A stretch of DNA of 30,641 nucleotides from Xylaria sp. FL1777 (Eukaryota > Ascomycota > Sordariomycetes > Xylariales > Xylariaceae), in contig MU400861.1 of the NCBI GenBank assembly GCA_022578965.1, positions 1-30,641 on the forward strand, given 5' to 3'. Both the position numbers and the translations under genes were made by a program. Shown here piece by piece: positions 10,114-21,206 of the stretch; within the stretch, counting starts at the first letter, position 1; each line of letters starts with the position of its first letter. A model generated the notes under the pieces. It had not been told where the DNA came from and searched no databases. It was given only the letters and a program-made list of their open reading frames with translations.

Positions 10114-10430
10114 AATAACTAAAAATACTAAAAATTAAAAGATTTTAATTTTAATATATAAATTATTAATATTATAGCTATTTATTAAAAATTAAATTAA
10201 AACAATAAAGCTTTTAATAATTAAAGCTATAGTAAATAAGCTATAAAAAATAAAAAAAATTTAACAAATTATAAAAGCTTTTTAAGTTTATAAAAGCTAT
10301 AGTACAACTTTTAGCGCTTTAAACATTTTAAGTATTAAAAAATATAATAGCTTACTTTATTTTTTTAGCTATTATATTATAAAGCACTTTAAAAAATAAT
10401 AACTAATAAAAGCTAAAATAATAGATTTTT
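10114..10430 (+). other. 3' flank of Gypsy A, no LTR found
   Basis: A-rich tail after pol. Strand bias flips abruptly from A-rich to T-rich at about 10425-10435, suggesting an element boundary. I could not match this stretch to any segment left of the element, so the 3' LTR is missing, unrecognisable, or its partner lies outside the window. Confidence 0.5.
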
Positions 10431-12159
10431 TTTTTTTTACTTTTTGTTTTTTTATTAATTGTTTTGTTTTTTATTTTTGCTAATTATATAAGTTTATATA
10501 ACTAAGTTATAATATATAAAACTATTTTTTTTTGCTTAAAACTAAGCGTATTTTTTATAGCTTTTTTTTATTAGTTTTATATTTATTAGTTTTATAGCAG
10601 CTAGTTTATTAATACTTTTTTTATTATTATGCTAAAAATATAAATTTTTATTTTATTTTAATGTTTTTTAAGTAGTTTAATAGCTTAGTTTTAATATAAA
10701 TTATTATTGCTTTTTTTTAAAAATATATAAAAACAAACAAAATAAAAATAAAAACTGCTTATTAGTTTTAATTACTTAAGTTTATTTTATTGCATTAATA
10801 CTTATATATAAGTTTTTTTATTTTTAATTGCTTTATTATTTTTATTTAAAACTAAATAGCTTTTTTTGCTTTTAGTTTAAATTATTTAATACTTAATAAA
10901 AACTTTAAAACTACTAAAAAGCAAAAAACATTATTATTATATTTTAAAAAGTTATTAGTTTATATTTTATGCGTTTAAACTATTAGTAATAATTTTAAGC
11001 TACTATTAAATAATAATAAACATTTAATAAAATAATAAACGTTTAAACAAAGTTTAAAGCAAGCTTAATAAAAACAAAATCTTGCTATAAAAAATTAAGC
11101 AGAATTATTTAATTATATAAAGCTAAAAAAATAAAAACTAAAAAAAAAACAAAAAAAAGTTTAATAATCTAGTATTAATAATTTTTATTTTGTATAGTTT
11201 TAAGTTTTTTATTGCAAAAGTTTTATATATTTACTTTTATAAGTATTATAATTTAACTTTTTATATAATAATTATTTTTTTTTTATTTATTGTATTTAAA
11301 AAAAAGTTTATAAAGCATATAATAAAAAAGAATAATTATAAATTGTATTAAAAAAAGCATTGCTATATAAGCAAATTGTTTAATTTTTTTTTTATTTTTT
11401 TATTTTATGTAATATATTTGATTTATTTTTTTAGCTATTTTTTTAAATACTTAAGCGTTATGCTAATTTTTTAAATAATACTAAATTATTACTTATTAAT
11501 ATTATACTTAATAAGCTAAGCAATAAAATTAGCTTAAAAAAAACGCTTTAATTTATGTTTTAACTTAGTTTTTTTTTTAATTAAACAAATAAAAGTATTT
11601 TTAGTTAAAACTATTTGTTTTTTAGAGTTTTTAAGTATAAGATTTTCTTTAACTATTATAATTACTATATTAGCTTTAAAATATTTAGCTATATTACTTT
11701 TAAACTTATAAAATAAATAGTGTTATAATTAAATAATAAATGCATAATTAATATATATACTAAACTTTTATTTTAAAATAATACAGCAAAAAAAAAAAAA
11801 TAAAGCTTTATATATTTTTTGCTTTTAGTTATTATTAACAATTGTTTATAATACTTATAAAATATAGCATTTTATATTTTAAATAGCTATATAAATATAG
11901 CTATAAATTAATAAAAATTATAAAAGATCTAATATATATATTTACTTTAAAAACTATTTTTAGTTGCTTTTATATATAATAAGCAAAATTTTAAATATTA
12001 CTGCTTTTTTATTTAGTTAAAACTAGTTTAAATATATTAATTTATATAATATATATAAAAAAAATTATAACTAACTTTTTATTAAACATATTTGCTATTA
12101 GTATTATTACTAAAAATTTTAATCTTTAAATAGCTTAATGCTTAATTATATAAAATAAA
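10431..12159 (-). other. T-rich remnant of an unidentified element
   Basis: The plus strand is T-rich, so an A-rich coding strand would be the minus strand. Apart from the stretch listed at 11537-11722 I find no recognisable domain. GTTTAAAC palindromes at about 10973-10980 and 11041-11048 flank a 60-bp AT stretch. The segment is cut by the Gypsy B insertion at 12160-12164. Confidence 0.45.
11537..11722 (-). pseudogene. Unrecognised 62-codon coding stretch
   Basis: On the minus strand 62 codons are open between TAA codons at 11723-11725 and 11534-11536, one of the longest open runs in the window. Visible residues include HYLFYKFKSNIAKYFKANIV near its start and QIVLTKNTFICLI further on, with many Lys that may be former Glu. 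Past the TAA the frame continues ANFIA. Composition looks like a RIP-mutated protein rather than chance AT sequence, but I recognise no family. It could belong to a transposon or to a captured gene. Confidence 0.4.
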
Positions 12160-12164
12160 AAAAG
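12160..12164. repeat. Target site duplication of Gypsy B, left
   Basis: AAAAG immediately before the LTR start, repeated at 19893-19897. Confidence 0.9.
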
Positions 12165-12682
12165 TGTAACGGACCTGTTATACATTAATATAACAGGTTT
12201 ACTTTTAAGGTCTTGATTTGCAAGTAACAATAAAATCTTTAACGGTAGTCCGTTAGGAAAGTTTTTGGAATACTTTTATTACTATGCATTAATAAAGGTT
12301 TTAAAGGTTTAAAAGTAATAAATATATTAATACTTAGCAGTTATAAAAAATTAATAGCTAAAGAGCTAAAAACTAAATAAATAACTAAATATAAAAAGTG
12401 CATAATTATATAAACAAAAAAAACAGTAGTAATAATTTATAAATGTTACTTTTTTTTAATAAACTTAATGCTATATTGTTTTAAGTTTAAAGCTTAATAA
12501 ACTTAACGCTTAAGTTTGTTAAATTTAAAGCTTAATAAACTTAACGCTTAAGTTTATTAAGTTTATGCATTAAACTTTTATAGTAGTTTAAATATATATT
12601 TTTTTAACAAATAGGACTTTTTTTATGTATGCTTTTTTTACATTTAGCTTTTTAATTAGCTTAGTTAGCTTATTTTGTAATA
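12165..12682 (-). repeat. Gypsy B LTR, left copy (3' LTR of the element)
   Basis: Begins TGTAACGGACC on the plus strand and ends GTAATA, where the other copy has GTAACA. The outer 110 bp keep many G and C (for example GGTAGTCCGTTAGG); the inner part is strongly mutated. It contains two 38-bp tandem units starting at 12490 and 12528. Confidence 0.93.
12490..12565. repeat. Tandem 38-bp hairpin units in the left LTR
   Basis: Two units begin AAGCTTAATAAAC at 12490 and 12528. Each contains AATAAACTTAA-CGC-TTAAGTTTATT or a near variant, an 11-bp inverted repeat around CGC. A decayed partial unit precedes them at about 12457. The same block is in the other LTR. Confidence 0.85.
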
Positions 12683-12702
12683 TTATCTTTTTTTTTTCCG
12701 TA
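12683..12702 (-). promoter_or_regulatory. Candidate polypurine tract of Gypsy B
   Basis: Reading the minus strand into the LTR, CGGAAAAAAAAAAGATAA directly precedes the LTR start. This is the position and composition of the plus-strand primer tract, and it supports minus-strand orientation. Confidence 0.7.
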
Positions 12703-13500
12703 ATTATTGTTTTAATAATTTTATATTTCTTTTTTTGTAAGTTTTTTTTTTTTATTTTTTGTTCTTTGTTTTTTATGCTTATTATGTTTAATAAAGTTTT
12801 TAAAAAACTTTGCTTATTGCGTTTTAAACAAAAAGCTTAATAAAACTTTGCTTTATTTTTTTTTATTAAACTAAAATTAATTAAAATAGCTTTATGCTTT
12901 TACTGCAATTATTGTAGCACAAAACGTTTAATGTTAAAATTTAACTTTAATTAATATATTAAATATATTGCAGCTAAACAAACAAATTATAACGCTAAAA
13001 GTTTATTTTTAAAGCAAATATAATAGCTTACTTTTTAGCATAAAAAGCTAAAAAATAAATTAAACTTGCTAATAAAAAAGCATAAAAAAATAAGTATAAA
13101 AATTTGCTGTTTTAAGCAACAAAAAAAATTATAGCAAAAAAAAATAGCTATTGCTATAACTTATAGTTTAAGTAGTTTAAAAAAGCTTAAATAAATTAAA
13201 GCAAAAAAACGTTATATAGCTAAAAAACAAAAATAGCATATTAAAACAGTATAGCTATTACTAGTTATATTTTTAAAGTTTAATTAAAACGCGCTAAACG
13301 CTTTATTTAAAGTTAATCTTTTTTTTTTAGCTTTAGCTAGTTAAAGTATTAATAGTAAAACTAATTTATAATTATTTTAGCAGTTTTTAAATGTTTTTTA
13401 AGTTTTTAAATATTATTAATATATAAATATTTTCTTTATTTAATAAAATACTTAATGTTATTATTGTTTTAACAAAAATTTAATATATTTTTAACTTTAT
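12703..13500 (-). other. 3' end of Gypsy B pol, undecoded
   Basis: Minus-strand reading is Lys-rich (for example KKKKLTKKEI near 12750), as expected of an acidic Glu-rich tail after G-to-A changes. No chromodomain or other motif could be read. Confidence 0.45.
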
Positions 13501-14660
13501 AAATGTTTTAATTTGTTTTTATTTCTAGTTATATTTTAATAAGTGTTTTAATAAGTATTAATTCTAGTAAAAAAATATAAAAAATAAAATAAATTTACAT
13601 GTTCTTTAGTAATAACAGTTTATAATTAATAAATAAAATAACTTTTTTAATTTTAAAAAAGCTAAGTTTTTTAAATTTTAATTTATTGCTTAGTTGTTTT
13701 GTTTTAATTTAAGAAATATTAATGTTTGCATTTTGTTTTTATTATAATAAGTAAACTTTGTTTTTTTTTTTAAAGGTTAATTTTTTAGTTTGTTTTTTGT
13801 TATAATATATTAATATTTATTGTTATAAAAATTAAAAACATAGTTATAGTTTAGCTTATAGCATTTTAATTTCTATTATAATAGTTTTTGCTTAAAGTAC
13901 TATAGTTAAAATAGCAAGTGCTTTTATTAATGTTTTTTTTTGTTTTTTAATAGTTGCTTGCTATTTATAAACAGCTTTATATAAAAATATATTTATATTT
14001 TTATTTGTTAATATATTATATAAGATTTATATTATTAATAATAGTTTTATTTAATTGTTTTATTAGTAGTTAATATAACTTTATAAATATTATTTTAGTA
14101 TTTAGTTTAATTTTTTTATTTGTTTATTTGTTTATAAATAGTAAGCAATTAAAAACTTTAGTTTAATACTAATAAGTTTAAAAAAACTAGTTTTAACTTT
14201 AAAAGTAAACAATTTATTTTAGTTTAAAATAATTTTTTTTAATAGCTTATGCTTATTTAAATATTAATGTATAAAAGCGTATATAAGTTGTTTAGCTGTT
14301 ATATTTCTTTTAAACAGTAAAAAATAAGCATACTTAGTAAGTTTTTTAATAATAACTTATATTTTATTATATTGTACTTTTATAACTAAATTAGTTAATA
14401 AAAGTAATGCTATAATAAAATCTTAAGCAATAATGTATTATACTTATTTAAGTATTTATATAAGTTATAGTAGTTTATAAAGCTTATATTAAGCTATTTT
14501 AGCTTTATTACAAATATTGCACTTTTTTATAATAAATTTAACTATGTTTTATAGTTTTAAAAAATTATATTTTTTTTGTAGTTATTTAATTGTTTTTATT
14601 GCTTTTTAGTGTTTATATAATAAATGTTTGTAAAACTTCTTAATAAACTTATCTTGTAAA
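13501..14660 (-). pseudogene. pol: Integrase of Gypsy B
   Basis: Inserts the element cDNA. On the minus strand the HHCC zinc module reads His (14624-14626), LLYK, His (14609-14611), then after a Lys/Asn/Tyr-rich helix KKCNICNKAK with Cys codons at 14519-14521 and 14510-14512. In the same frame follow YKLYKLL, then DFI at 14414-14422, whose first catalytic Asp is intact, and VIIKKLTKYAYFLLFKE at about 14296-14345, the next conserved core strand. Every interruption in this part is TAA/TAG at sites where the family has Gln or Trp, or a comparable RIP target. The second Asp and the Glu lie further down and were not resolved; the end coordinate is approximate. Confidence 0.88.
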
Positions 14661-15400
14661 GATTCCGGTAAATAAACCTTACGTTTATATATTAGCTTGT
14701 TTTTTTTTAATTTTTTATATTTTTGTAGTTTTGCTAACTTTTTTAAGTTATAAGCTTATTATAGCTATATATTTATAAAGTTCTTAAGTATAATTTTAAC
14801 TTTTAAGCTTTTATTTTTTTAAAAATATAGCACTTAAATGTTTTTTTTTAGAACTTTAAATTCTTTTTAACTTTGTTAGCTTAGTATGTTTGCTTAAATG
14901 TTTTTTTTTCTTTTAATATAGCATATTTTAAAGTTAAAATTAAAAAAAAAAACTATTTAATTTTTATGTTGTTTAATAATCTTTTACGTAGTTATAAATT
15001 TCGTTAAGTTTTAATAATTTAAATAAATCTTAATTAGCTTTATAGTTTTTATAAAAAATAGTTTTTATTTTTTAAGTATTATAATAATTGCAAGCAGTTT
15101 TTTATTATATATAAGGTATTATAATGCTATATTTTATAATGCTTTAAAATAATAAGCTACTAAGTGCTATTTTTTGTTATTTTTTAATTGTTTTAAAACT
15201 TTTATAATTATATTATTTAAAGCATTTATTTTTAGCTTTTTTTTTTTTTATAAATTAAGTAGTTTAATTATAAAATTAAAAGTAACTTTTAGTTTTAGTT
15301 TTTTAAAAGCTTTTTAAGCTTTTTTTAAAATTAAAAAGGATTTTTTTTTGTATTTTTTCTTTGTATACTTTATAAAATAAAACGTTATTTTTCTAAAGTT
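14661..15400 (-). pseudogene. pol: RNase H and connection region of Gypsy B
   Basis: Lies between the RT palm and the HHCC module in the same frame and should encode the thumb, connection and RNase H. I did not resolve the catalytic residues. Spacing from catalytic loop to first integrase Cys, 389 codons, is normal for the family. Confidence 0.6.
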
Positions 15401-16400
15401 TTAAATTAACATTTAAACATAGTTTAAAAATCCTAATGCTTATTATATGTTTATAATAATAGCTAAGTTAAATATTTTCTAGTTTTATACTGTATTAATT
15501 TTTAACTATTAAATTTATATTTGTTTTAAAGTAATTATAAATCTTAAAAAGTCGATTTTTTATATATACTATATATATTTTTTTATATTAAGTTATAATT
15601 CTGCTTATTTAAATATTTTTAATACTTAAGTTATATGTTTTTTATATTTTTTTAGTGTTTTAAAATAAATTAAAATATTATTTAAATAAATAAATATAAA
15701 CTTGTTTAAAAACTTCCGTAAAATTATTATTATTATATGTTAAAAGCTAGCTAATATATTTTATAGTTTTTATAGTATAACTATATACTTATATAATTTA
15801 TATATTATTTATATAGCAGTTTTTTTTTTTTTTTTTTTTTAGCTATTTTAATAGCATAATATTTATTTAAAATATTAACTGCTATAAACTATTTTATTTA
15901 GCTAATATTTTTTTTTATAATTACTAATAAAATAAAAAAGTATTTATTTATAATAGTAATTACGTTTAATAGTTAATAATTAATTATTATTTACTATACT
16001 AGTTTTTTTTTTTATTAATTAGTTGTTTTTTATTTTTTATTTTAAGTACTAGTATTATAAAGTATTTAATAAATAACTAAAACTTTTTTAAAAATCTTTT
16101 TGCTAGATTTTTTTAAATATATTTCTATAAAGCATTTATTTTATTTAAGCTTATATAGTATATTTAATAAAGCTTTAGTTAACATTTTTCTTTAATAAAG
16201 ATATAATAGTTTTATAAGCTATATTTAAAAAGTTTTTTTTTTTTCTTTAAATAGTTTATAAAATTTATAATATATCTTTAATATTTTGTTTAAAATTTCT
16301 TTTGCAATTTTTCTGATTTTTTTGCTTTGTTTTTTATTTTTTTAATTAATAGTTTTTGCTTTTTATTAAATTAAAAAGTTACTAGTTTTTAGCTATAATA
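15401..16400 (-). pseudogene. pol: Reverse transcriptase of Gypsy B
   Basis: On the minus strand, NILASF-stop-HIIII, then LRKFLNKFIFIYLNNILIYF around 15665-15755, and KTLKKYKKHIT after it, is the Ty3/Gypsy RT palm block. The catalytic motif is Tyr-Leu-Asn-Asn at 15677-15688, with both Asp codons changed G-to-A. Upstream finger motifs toward 16400 were not read line by line, so that boundary is approximate. This RT has Tyr in the loop, unlike Phe in Gypsy A, so the two Gypsy elements belong to different families. Confidence 0.88.
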
Positions 16401-19375
16401 TTTCTAAAATAATATTATAATTAAATATATTAGCAATATTTAATACAATTTGCTTTTTATGTTTTTATATAAATATATTAAAAAGTTTAGTTTTTTTAAG
16501 TATATAACTGTTATTATAGCTAAAAGTACTTTTATTAAATCTTTTAATTTTTTAGAATTTTTGCTTATATTTTTAAGAAATTTTATTTTGTTTTATTACT
16601 TTAAGTAAAATTATATTAGCTTATGCTTTTAAATTAATTAAAATATTATATTTTTTTTTTAATATATAAGTTTAACTTTAAATTAGTTTTGCTAATTATT
16701 ATATTAAACTTTATGTAAAGCTTTAATTTTTTTAGTTATTTATTGTTTTTTTAATAAGTGTTTATTTTGTTTTTTGATTTTTTTTTGTAAAATGTTTAAA
16801 TGCTTATTTTTTTTAGTACTTTAAATGTTATTATACTTTGTTTTATTTTTGCTTTTAGTTAAGCTTTAAATTATAATTTTTAAGCTTTTTTGCTTTTAAT
16901 AACTATTTTTTAATATAATTATGCTTTAATTAGCTAGTAATATTTATAGTAGTTATTTTTATATTTTTTTAAAATAATATTATAAGTATAATTAAAATCT
17001 TTTTTAAATGTTATAAATTTTTATAAATTTTTATAATAAACTATAGTTATAACTAATTACTTTAATTTATAAAGGTTTTATATTTTTATTTTTATAATTT
17101 GTTTAAAAAACTAATTATTTTTTAGTTTATTAAATAAATATTAGTAATAATAATATATTACGTAATAATTTTATAATACTTTATTATATTTTAAATCTTT
17201 TAAGCATAAAATATTATTATTGTTTTTTATTATAGTTTTATTATAATAATAACTTTTAGCAATTAGTTAAATTATTAGTTCTAGTTTTTAAAACATATTA
17301 GTTTTTATACTAACTATTAGTGCTTTTTTATTTTATTACATTTAAAGCAGTTTAAGCTATAAAAATACTTTGTTTATTTTTATTAGTTTTTTTTTTATAG
17401 TATTTTTTATAGCTTTTAATTTTATTTGTTTTTGTTTTAAAGTTTTATAAGTTTTATTTTTTTAAGTTTATTTAATAACTAAGTGTTTTAATAATTTATA
17501 ATTAGTTTAATAATTATACTATTTATAATTATAGTTTTGTTTTTTTAAATATAATTTTTTTTTAAGTTATATTTTAAGCTTTAGTAATTTAAAGTTTTTA
17601 TAGTTTTATAAGTTTACTAACTATATTAATTTATTATTTTCTATTGTTTGTTACTTTTAGTTAAACTATTTTTTTAAATTATATATTAAATAATTTTAAT
17701 TGTTTATATAGCAAATATATCTTTTTGCAATTTGTTTTAATAACTATAAAGCTTTTAAATAATATTTATATGCTTATTTATTTTAATTTGTATAAATAAA
17801 GCATTTAGTTTTATTTAATATAGCACTTTTATTTTAACTTAAAACAGCAATTTTATACTTTTGCTTTAAAAACGTATTTTTTAAATTATTTTATTGTTTT
17901 TTATTGTTTTAAACTTTTATAATTTGTACTTTTTTCTTAAGTTAAAAAATCTTTCTTTTTTTATAGCTTTTTTTTCTGTTTTTTTTTTAAATTAATATTA
18001 TTTTTAAAAGTATTCTTTTTTTTTATAATTATAACATTTAACTTTAAATATATTTTAAAGTTATTATTCTTAAACTTTATTAATTTGTTTAAACCTTTGT
18101 TTAATACTCTTTTAAATATTTTTTTTTTGTTTTTTTTAGTTCTTTTAATTTTAAAGTACTAATTAAATAATTATTAATTAATTATAATAGCTATATTAAT
18201 ATATATATTAATTTTTGCTAGTTTATTTATTTTATATAGTTTGTTTTAAACTTAAGTTTTAAGTTTATTATAAAATAAATAAAACAATATAAGCTTAAGC
18301 AATTTTAAAATTACTATTAATCGTTTAAATTTTATAGCATAATTTATTATTACTTTTGTTTATTTTAAGCAATAAAATGCTTTTTTTATATATTTTGCTT
18401 TTTAAGTATTTTTAAACAGTGCTTTTATTTAATTTTTAAACTTAATATAGTTTTTAAAAATTTTTTTGTTTTTAGCTTAAAGTTAGTTAACTTGTTAGCT
18501 TTTAAAAAATCTTTTAAAATAAGTTAAAACTATTTTAGTACTTTTTTTAACAAAAATTATAAAATAGTTATTATTTTTTGGTTTTTTTTTATAATAGTAG
18601 TAAAGTGCTATTTTAAATAAAGTTTAACATAAATTAAAAAGGCTTTTATATTTATAAATTTATTATAAAGTTTTAAAACAGTAAATTTAAAACTTTTAAT
18701 GTTTAGCATTTTTAACATTATAAATAATTTTAATAATAAAAGCAGTAATAATAATAAAAAGTTAGGTTTTTTATTTTAAGTTATTATTTTAAGTATAGCA
18801 ATAATAAAAATAAGCATTAAGTTTACTAGTAATAATATTAATATTAATTATAATATAATTATTTATTTAAAGCTTTAATTTATTGTTATAATAGCAGTTA
18901 TTATTGCTGCTTTAATTATTATAACTAATATTTATGTTAGTTTAAAAGTTATAATGCTTAATATTTAAACTGTTTTTTAAGTTAAAGCAACTAGTTTGCT
19001 TTATAGTATTAACGTTAGTATTAGTTTTTTTTTACTATTGCTACTTAATTTTTTTTTTTTTGCTATTGCTTTTTCTTTAATAAAAATAGCTAATAAAAAT
19101 ACTAAAGTTTATTGTTTTAATACGTTATTAGTTTTAAAGATCTTTAAAATCTTTAAACTTAATTTTTAACTTTTTGTTTTTAGTAGTATAACCTAAATCT
19201 AGTTTATTAGTTATTAAATAAAATTTACTTATATAATGCTGTTTAGCATTTTTGTTTTTTAAATATCCCTTAATATACCTTTAAAAATTCATTTTATAAA
19301 TCGTTTATTACTTAACTTTTTATACTAATATTTGTTCTTATATATTAAGTTTTATTAATTAAAAAACTATTAAAA
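16401..19375 (-). other. gag and protease region of Gypsy B, undecoded
   Basis: Position requires gag and protease here (element 5' end is at 19892 on the minus strand). A CFKCNKIKKH-like reading near 17325-17360 resembles the start of a zinc knuckle but has one residue too many before His and no final Cys. No protease triad was found. Confidence 0.5.
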
Positions 19376-19892
19376 TATAATAAACTTATTATATATTAAT
19401 ATAACAAGTTTGCTTTTAAAGTTTTAATTTGCAGGTAATAATAGAATTTTTAATAGTAGTTCATTAAAAAGGTTTTTAAAGTACTTTTACTACTATACAT
19501 TAATAAAGGTTTTAAAAGTTTAAAAGTAATAAATATATTAATGCTTAGCAGTTATAAAAAATTAATAGCTAAAGAGCTAAAAACTAAATAAATAACTAAA
19601 TACAAAAAATGCATAATTATATAAACAAAAAAAACAGTAATAATAATCCATAAATATTATTTCTTTTAATAAACTTAACGCTATATTGTTTTAAATCTAA
19701 AGCTTAATAAACTTAACGCTTAAGTTTATTAAGTTTAAAGCTTAATAAACTTAACGCTTAAATCTATTAAGTTTATACATTAAACCCCTATAGTAGTTTA
19801 AATATATATCCTTTTAACGAATAAAACTCCCTCTGCGCATGCTTTTTTTACACCTAGCTTTTTAACCGGCCTAGTTAGCTTATTTCGTAACA
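19376..19892 (-). repeat. Gypsy B LTR, right copy (5' LTR of the element)
   Basis: Aligns to 12165-12682 along its length; differences are transitions and a 1-bp change in a T run. Here the outer right end keeps G and C (CTCCCTCTGCGCATGC, CCGGCCTAG, TTTCGTAACA), while the inner left end is fully mutated (TATAATAAAC against TGTAACGGAC). Confidence 0.93.
19700..19775. repeat. Tandem 38-bp hairpin units in the right LTR
   Basis: Two copies of the AATAAACTTAA-CGC-TTAAGTTTATT type unit, matching 12490-12565. Confidence 0.8.
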
Positions 19893-19897
19893 AAAAG
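19893..19897. repeat. Target site duplication of Gypsy B, right
   Basis: AAAAG, identical to 12160-12164. Confidence 0.9.
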
Positions 19898-20914
19898 TTA
19901 GCTAAATAAAAAAAACAAAATTTAAAAAAAAAAAAAGCATATATATTTTATTATTTATTAATAAACTTAACTTTTTAAATATTATAAATATAACTATTTA
20001 TTAACTAAGCAGTATTAATTTTTTAAATATTAATTAATTGTTATAATGCTTTTTAATTATTTAAAACTTTATTAATATTATTAAAATCTTTTTTTAAGTG
20101 CTTAATTAAGCAAACATTAATTATATTACTTAAAAACAAAGTTTTTATAATAAAAGCATAAATTAAGTAATTTAAAAACTTAAGCACTAAAATAAAGAAC
20201 TATAAAAAAGGTTTAAGCTTTAAAACTACTTAAAAAAAAATAAATTAAAAAAAAAATAAGCTTTTTTTTTATATTTATTAAAGCTTAAGTTATTTACTTT
20301 GCTATTAGTTATAATAAATGTTTAAAAAAAATAAGTTATAAATATGTTAAAAAAAAGTTAAAAAGTAATTACTTAATTAACTAAAACTACTTTATTTGCT
20401 TATTTTTTAATTAATACTAATATAAATATATAAAAAGTAATTATTATAAAAACATTTAGCAATTAATAATTTATTTTAGCAATAAAATAATTAATTAATA
20501 AATTAAAAATAATATAATAAGTTTATAAAAAAAAAGTATATTAGTTTAAAGCTATATATTCTAGCTTTTTTTTTATTATATTTATTTTATTAAACTTTTT
20601 ATTTATATTTAATTTTGCTATTTTATTTATTTAATAAGTTTTAACTTTTTACATTTAGCATAAATATTTTTAGCATTTATATTTAAAAAATCTTGCAATT
20701 ATTAAAAAATAATAACTTAGATTAACAATTAAAAATATTAAACTATATATAGCAAATAATACTAATATAAATATTTACATTTTATATTTTTTATATTATT
20801 TACTTTTCCATTTTTAACTTATATTAAAATTTTTAATTTGCTTGCATTTTTTATTTAATTATAAAATATAATAAAAGTATATATATGCTTAAATATTATT
20901 AAAGATTGCTTTTA
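19898..20914. other. Spacer between Gypsy B and the Copia element
   Basis: Should be the continuation of the locus at 12159 before Gypsy B inserted. AT-rich with weak inverted repeats (AAGTGCTT near 20097 and AAGCACT near 20183). No gene or element end recognised. Confidence 0.5.
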
Positions 20915-20919
20915 TTATA
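20915..20919. repeat. Target site duplication of the Copia element, left
   Basis: TTATA, repeated at 28710-28714. Because the sequence is AT-rich the match alone is weak, but both copies fall exactly at the LTR edges. Confidence 0.8.
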
Positions 20920-20975
20920 TATTAGAATAACTAGTTATTAGTTGCAACTCTTATGTATAGTACGTACGATAGGTT

Positions 20976-20999
20976 TTGCATAAAGACTACTTTATGCAA
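20976..20999. repeat. Perfect hairpin in the Copia LTR
   Basis: TTGCATAAAG, loop ACTA, CTTTATGCAA. In the 3' LTR the stem is partly decayed (CGCATAAAAACCACTTTATGC). Role unknown; it could lie in the transcribed R/U5 part or be a protein site. Confidence 0.75.
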
Positions 21000-21061
21000 G
21001 GGCTATTGCATAAACTGAAGTAATCTTAGTATTAGCTTAGCTTGTACGCTAGCAAAGTTCT

Positions 21062-21073
21062 TATATATAAAAG
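21062..21073 (+). promoter_or_regulatory. Candidate TATA box of the Copia LTR promoter
   Basis: TATATATAAAAG lies in the loop of an imperfect inverted repeat (GCAAAGTTCT and AGAGAACCTTTGC). In the 3' LTR the equivalent has decayed to ACACATAAAAAAG. Placement within the LTR fits the U3/R boundary. In such AT-rich DNA the match is suggestive only. Confidence 0.5.
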
Positions 21074-21206
21074 AGAACCTTTGCTTCGTACGAACTTTCT
21101 TTTTTTTTAGATATATAAAACATAAACAGCTTATAATATAAAGATTATTATACTTTGTTTTAGCATATATATATTAAACGTACAATTATATAAAGCTTAT
21201 TTAATA

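Larger units (their letters stand above)
12165..19892 (-). mobile_element. Gypsy B, complete Ty3/Gypsy LTR retrotransposon
   Basis: Two direct repeats of 518 and 517 bp bound a 6.7-kb internal region, with a 5-bp AAAAG duplication outside. Coding is on the minus strand: that strand is A-rich, RT (catalytic loop 15677-15688) precedes integrase (HHCC 14510-14626), and a purine tract adjoins the LTR at 12683-12702. RT before integrase defines Ty3/Gypsy. The LTRs differ by transitions and one base in a T run, so most sequence change after insertion was RIP. The catalytic loop and HHCC module are in phase over 389 codons, so there is no net indel between them. No clear tRNA primer site survives at 19375 and below on the minus strand. 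Confidence 0.95.
20920..21206 (+). repeat. Copia 5' LTR
   Basis: Starts TATTAGAATAAC (TG now TA) and ends TTATTTAATA (CA now TA). It retains blocks such as TAGTACGTACGATAGG and CTTCGTACGAAC. A perfect 10-bp stem, TTGCATAAAG-ACTA-CTTTATGCAA, lies at 20976-20999. It aligns with both halves of 28008-28709. Confidence 0.92.

Noticed and set aside
12625..12840. 71-codon plus-strand ORF starting with ATG (Phe/Ile/Leu-rich)
   Set aside because: It starts inside the Gypsy B LTR, crosses the LTR edge and the purine tract, and is antisense to the Lys-rich end of pol. Its hydrophobic composition comes from T runs. The ATG is GCGCATG-type sequence in the other LTR altered by RIP, and the frame is not open there.
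17320..17360. Possible CCHC zinc knuckle of Gypsy B gag on the minus strand
   Set aside because: Two Cys and a His are visible, but spacing before His is one residue too long and the last Cys is absent.
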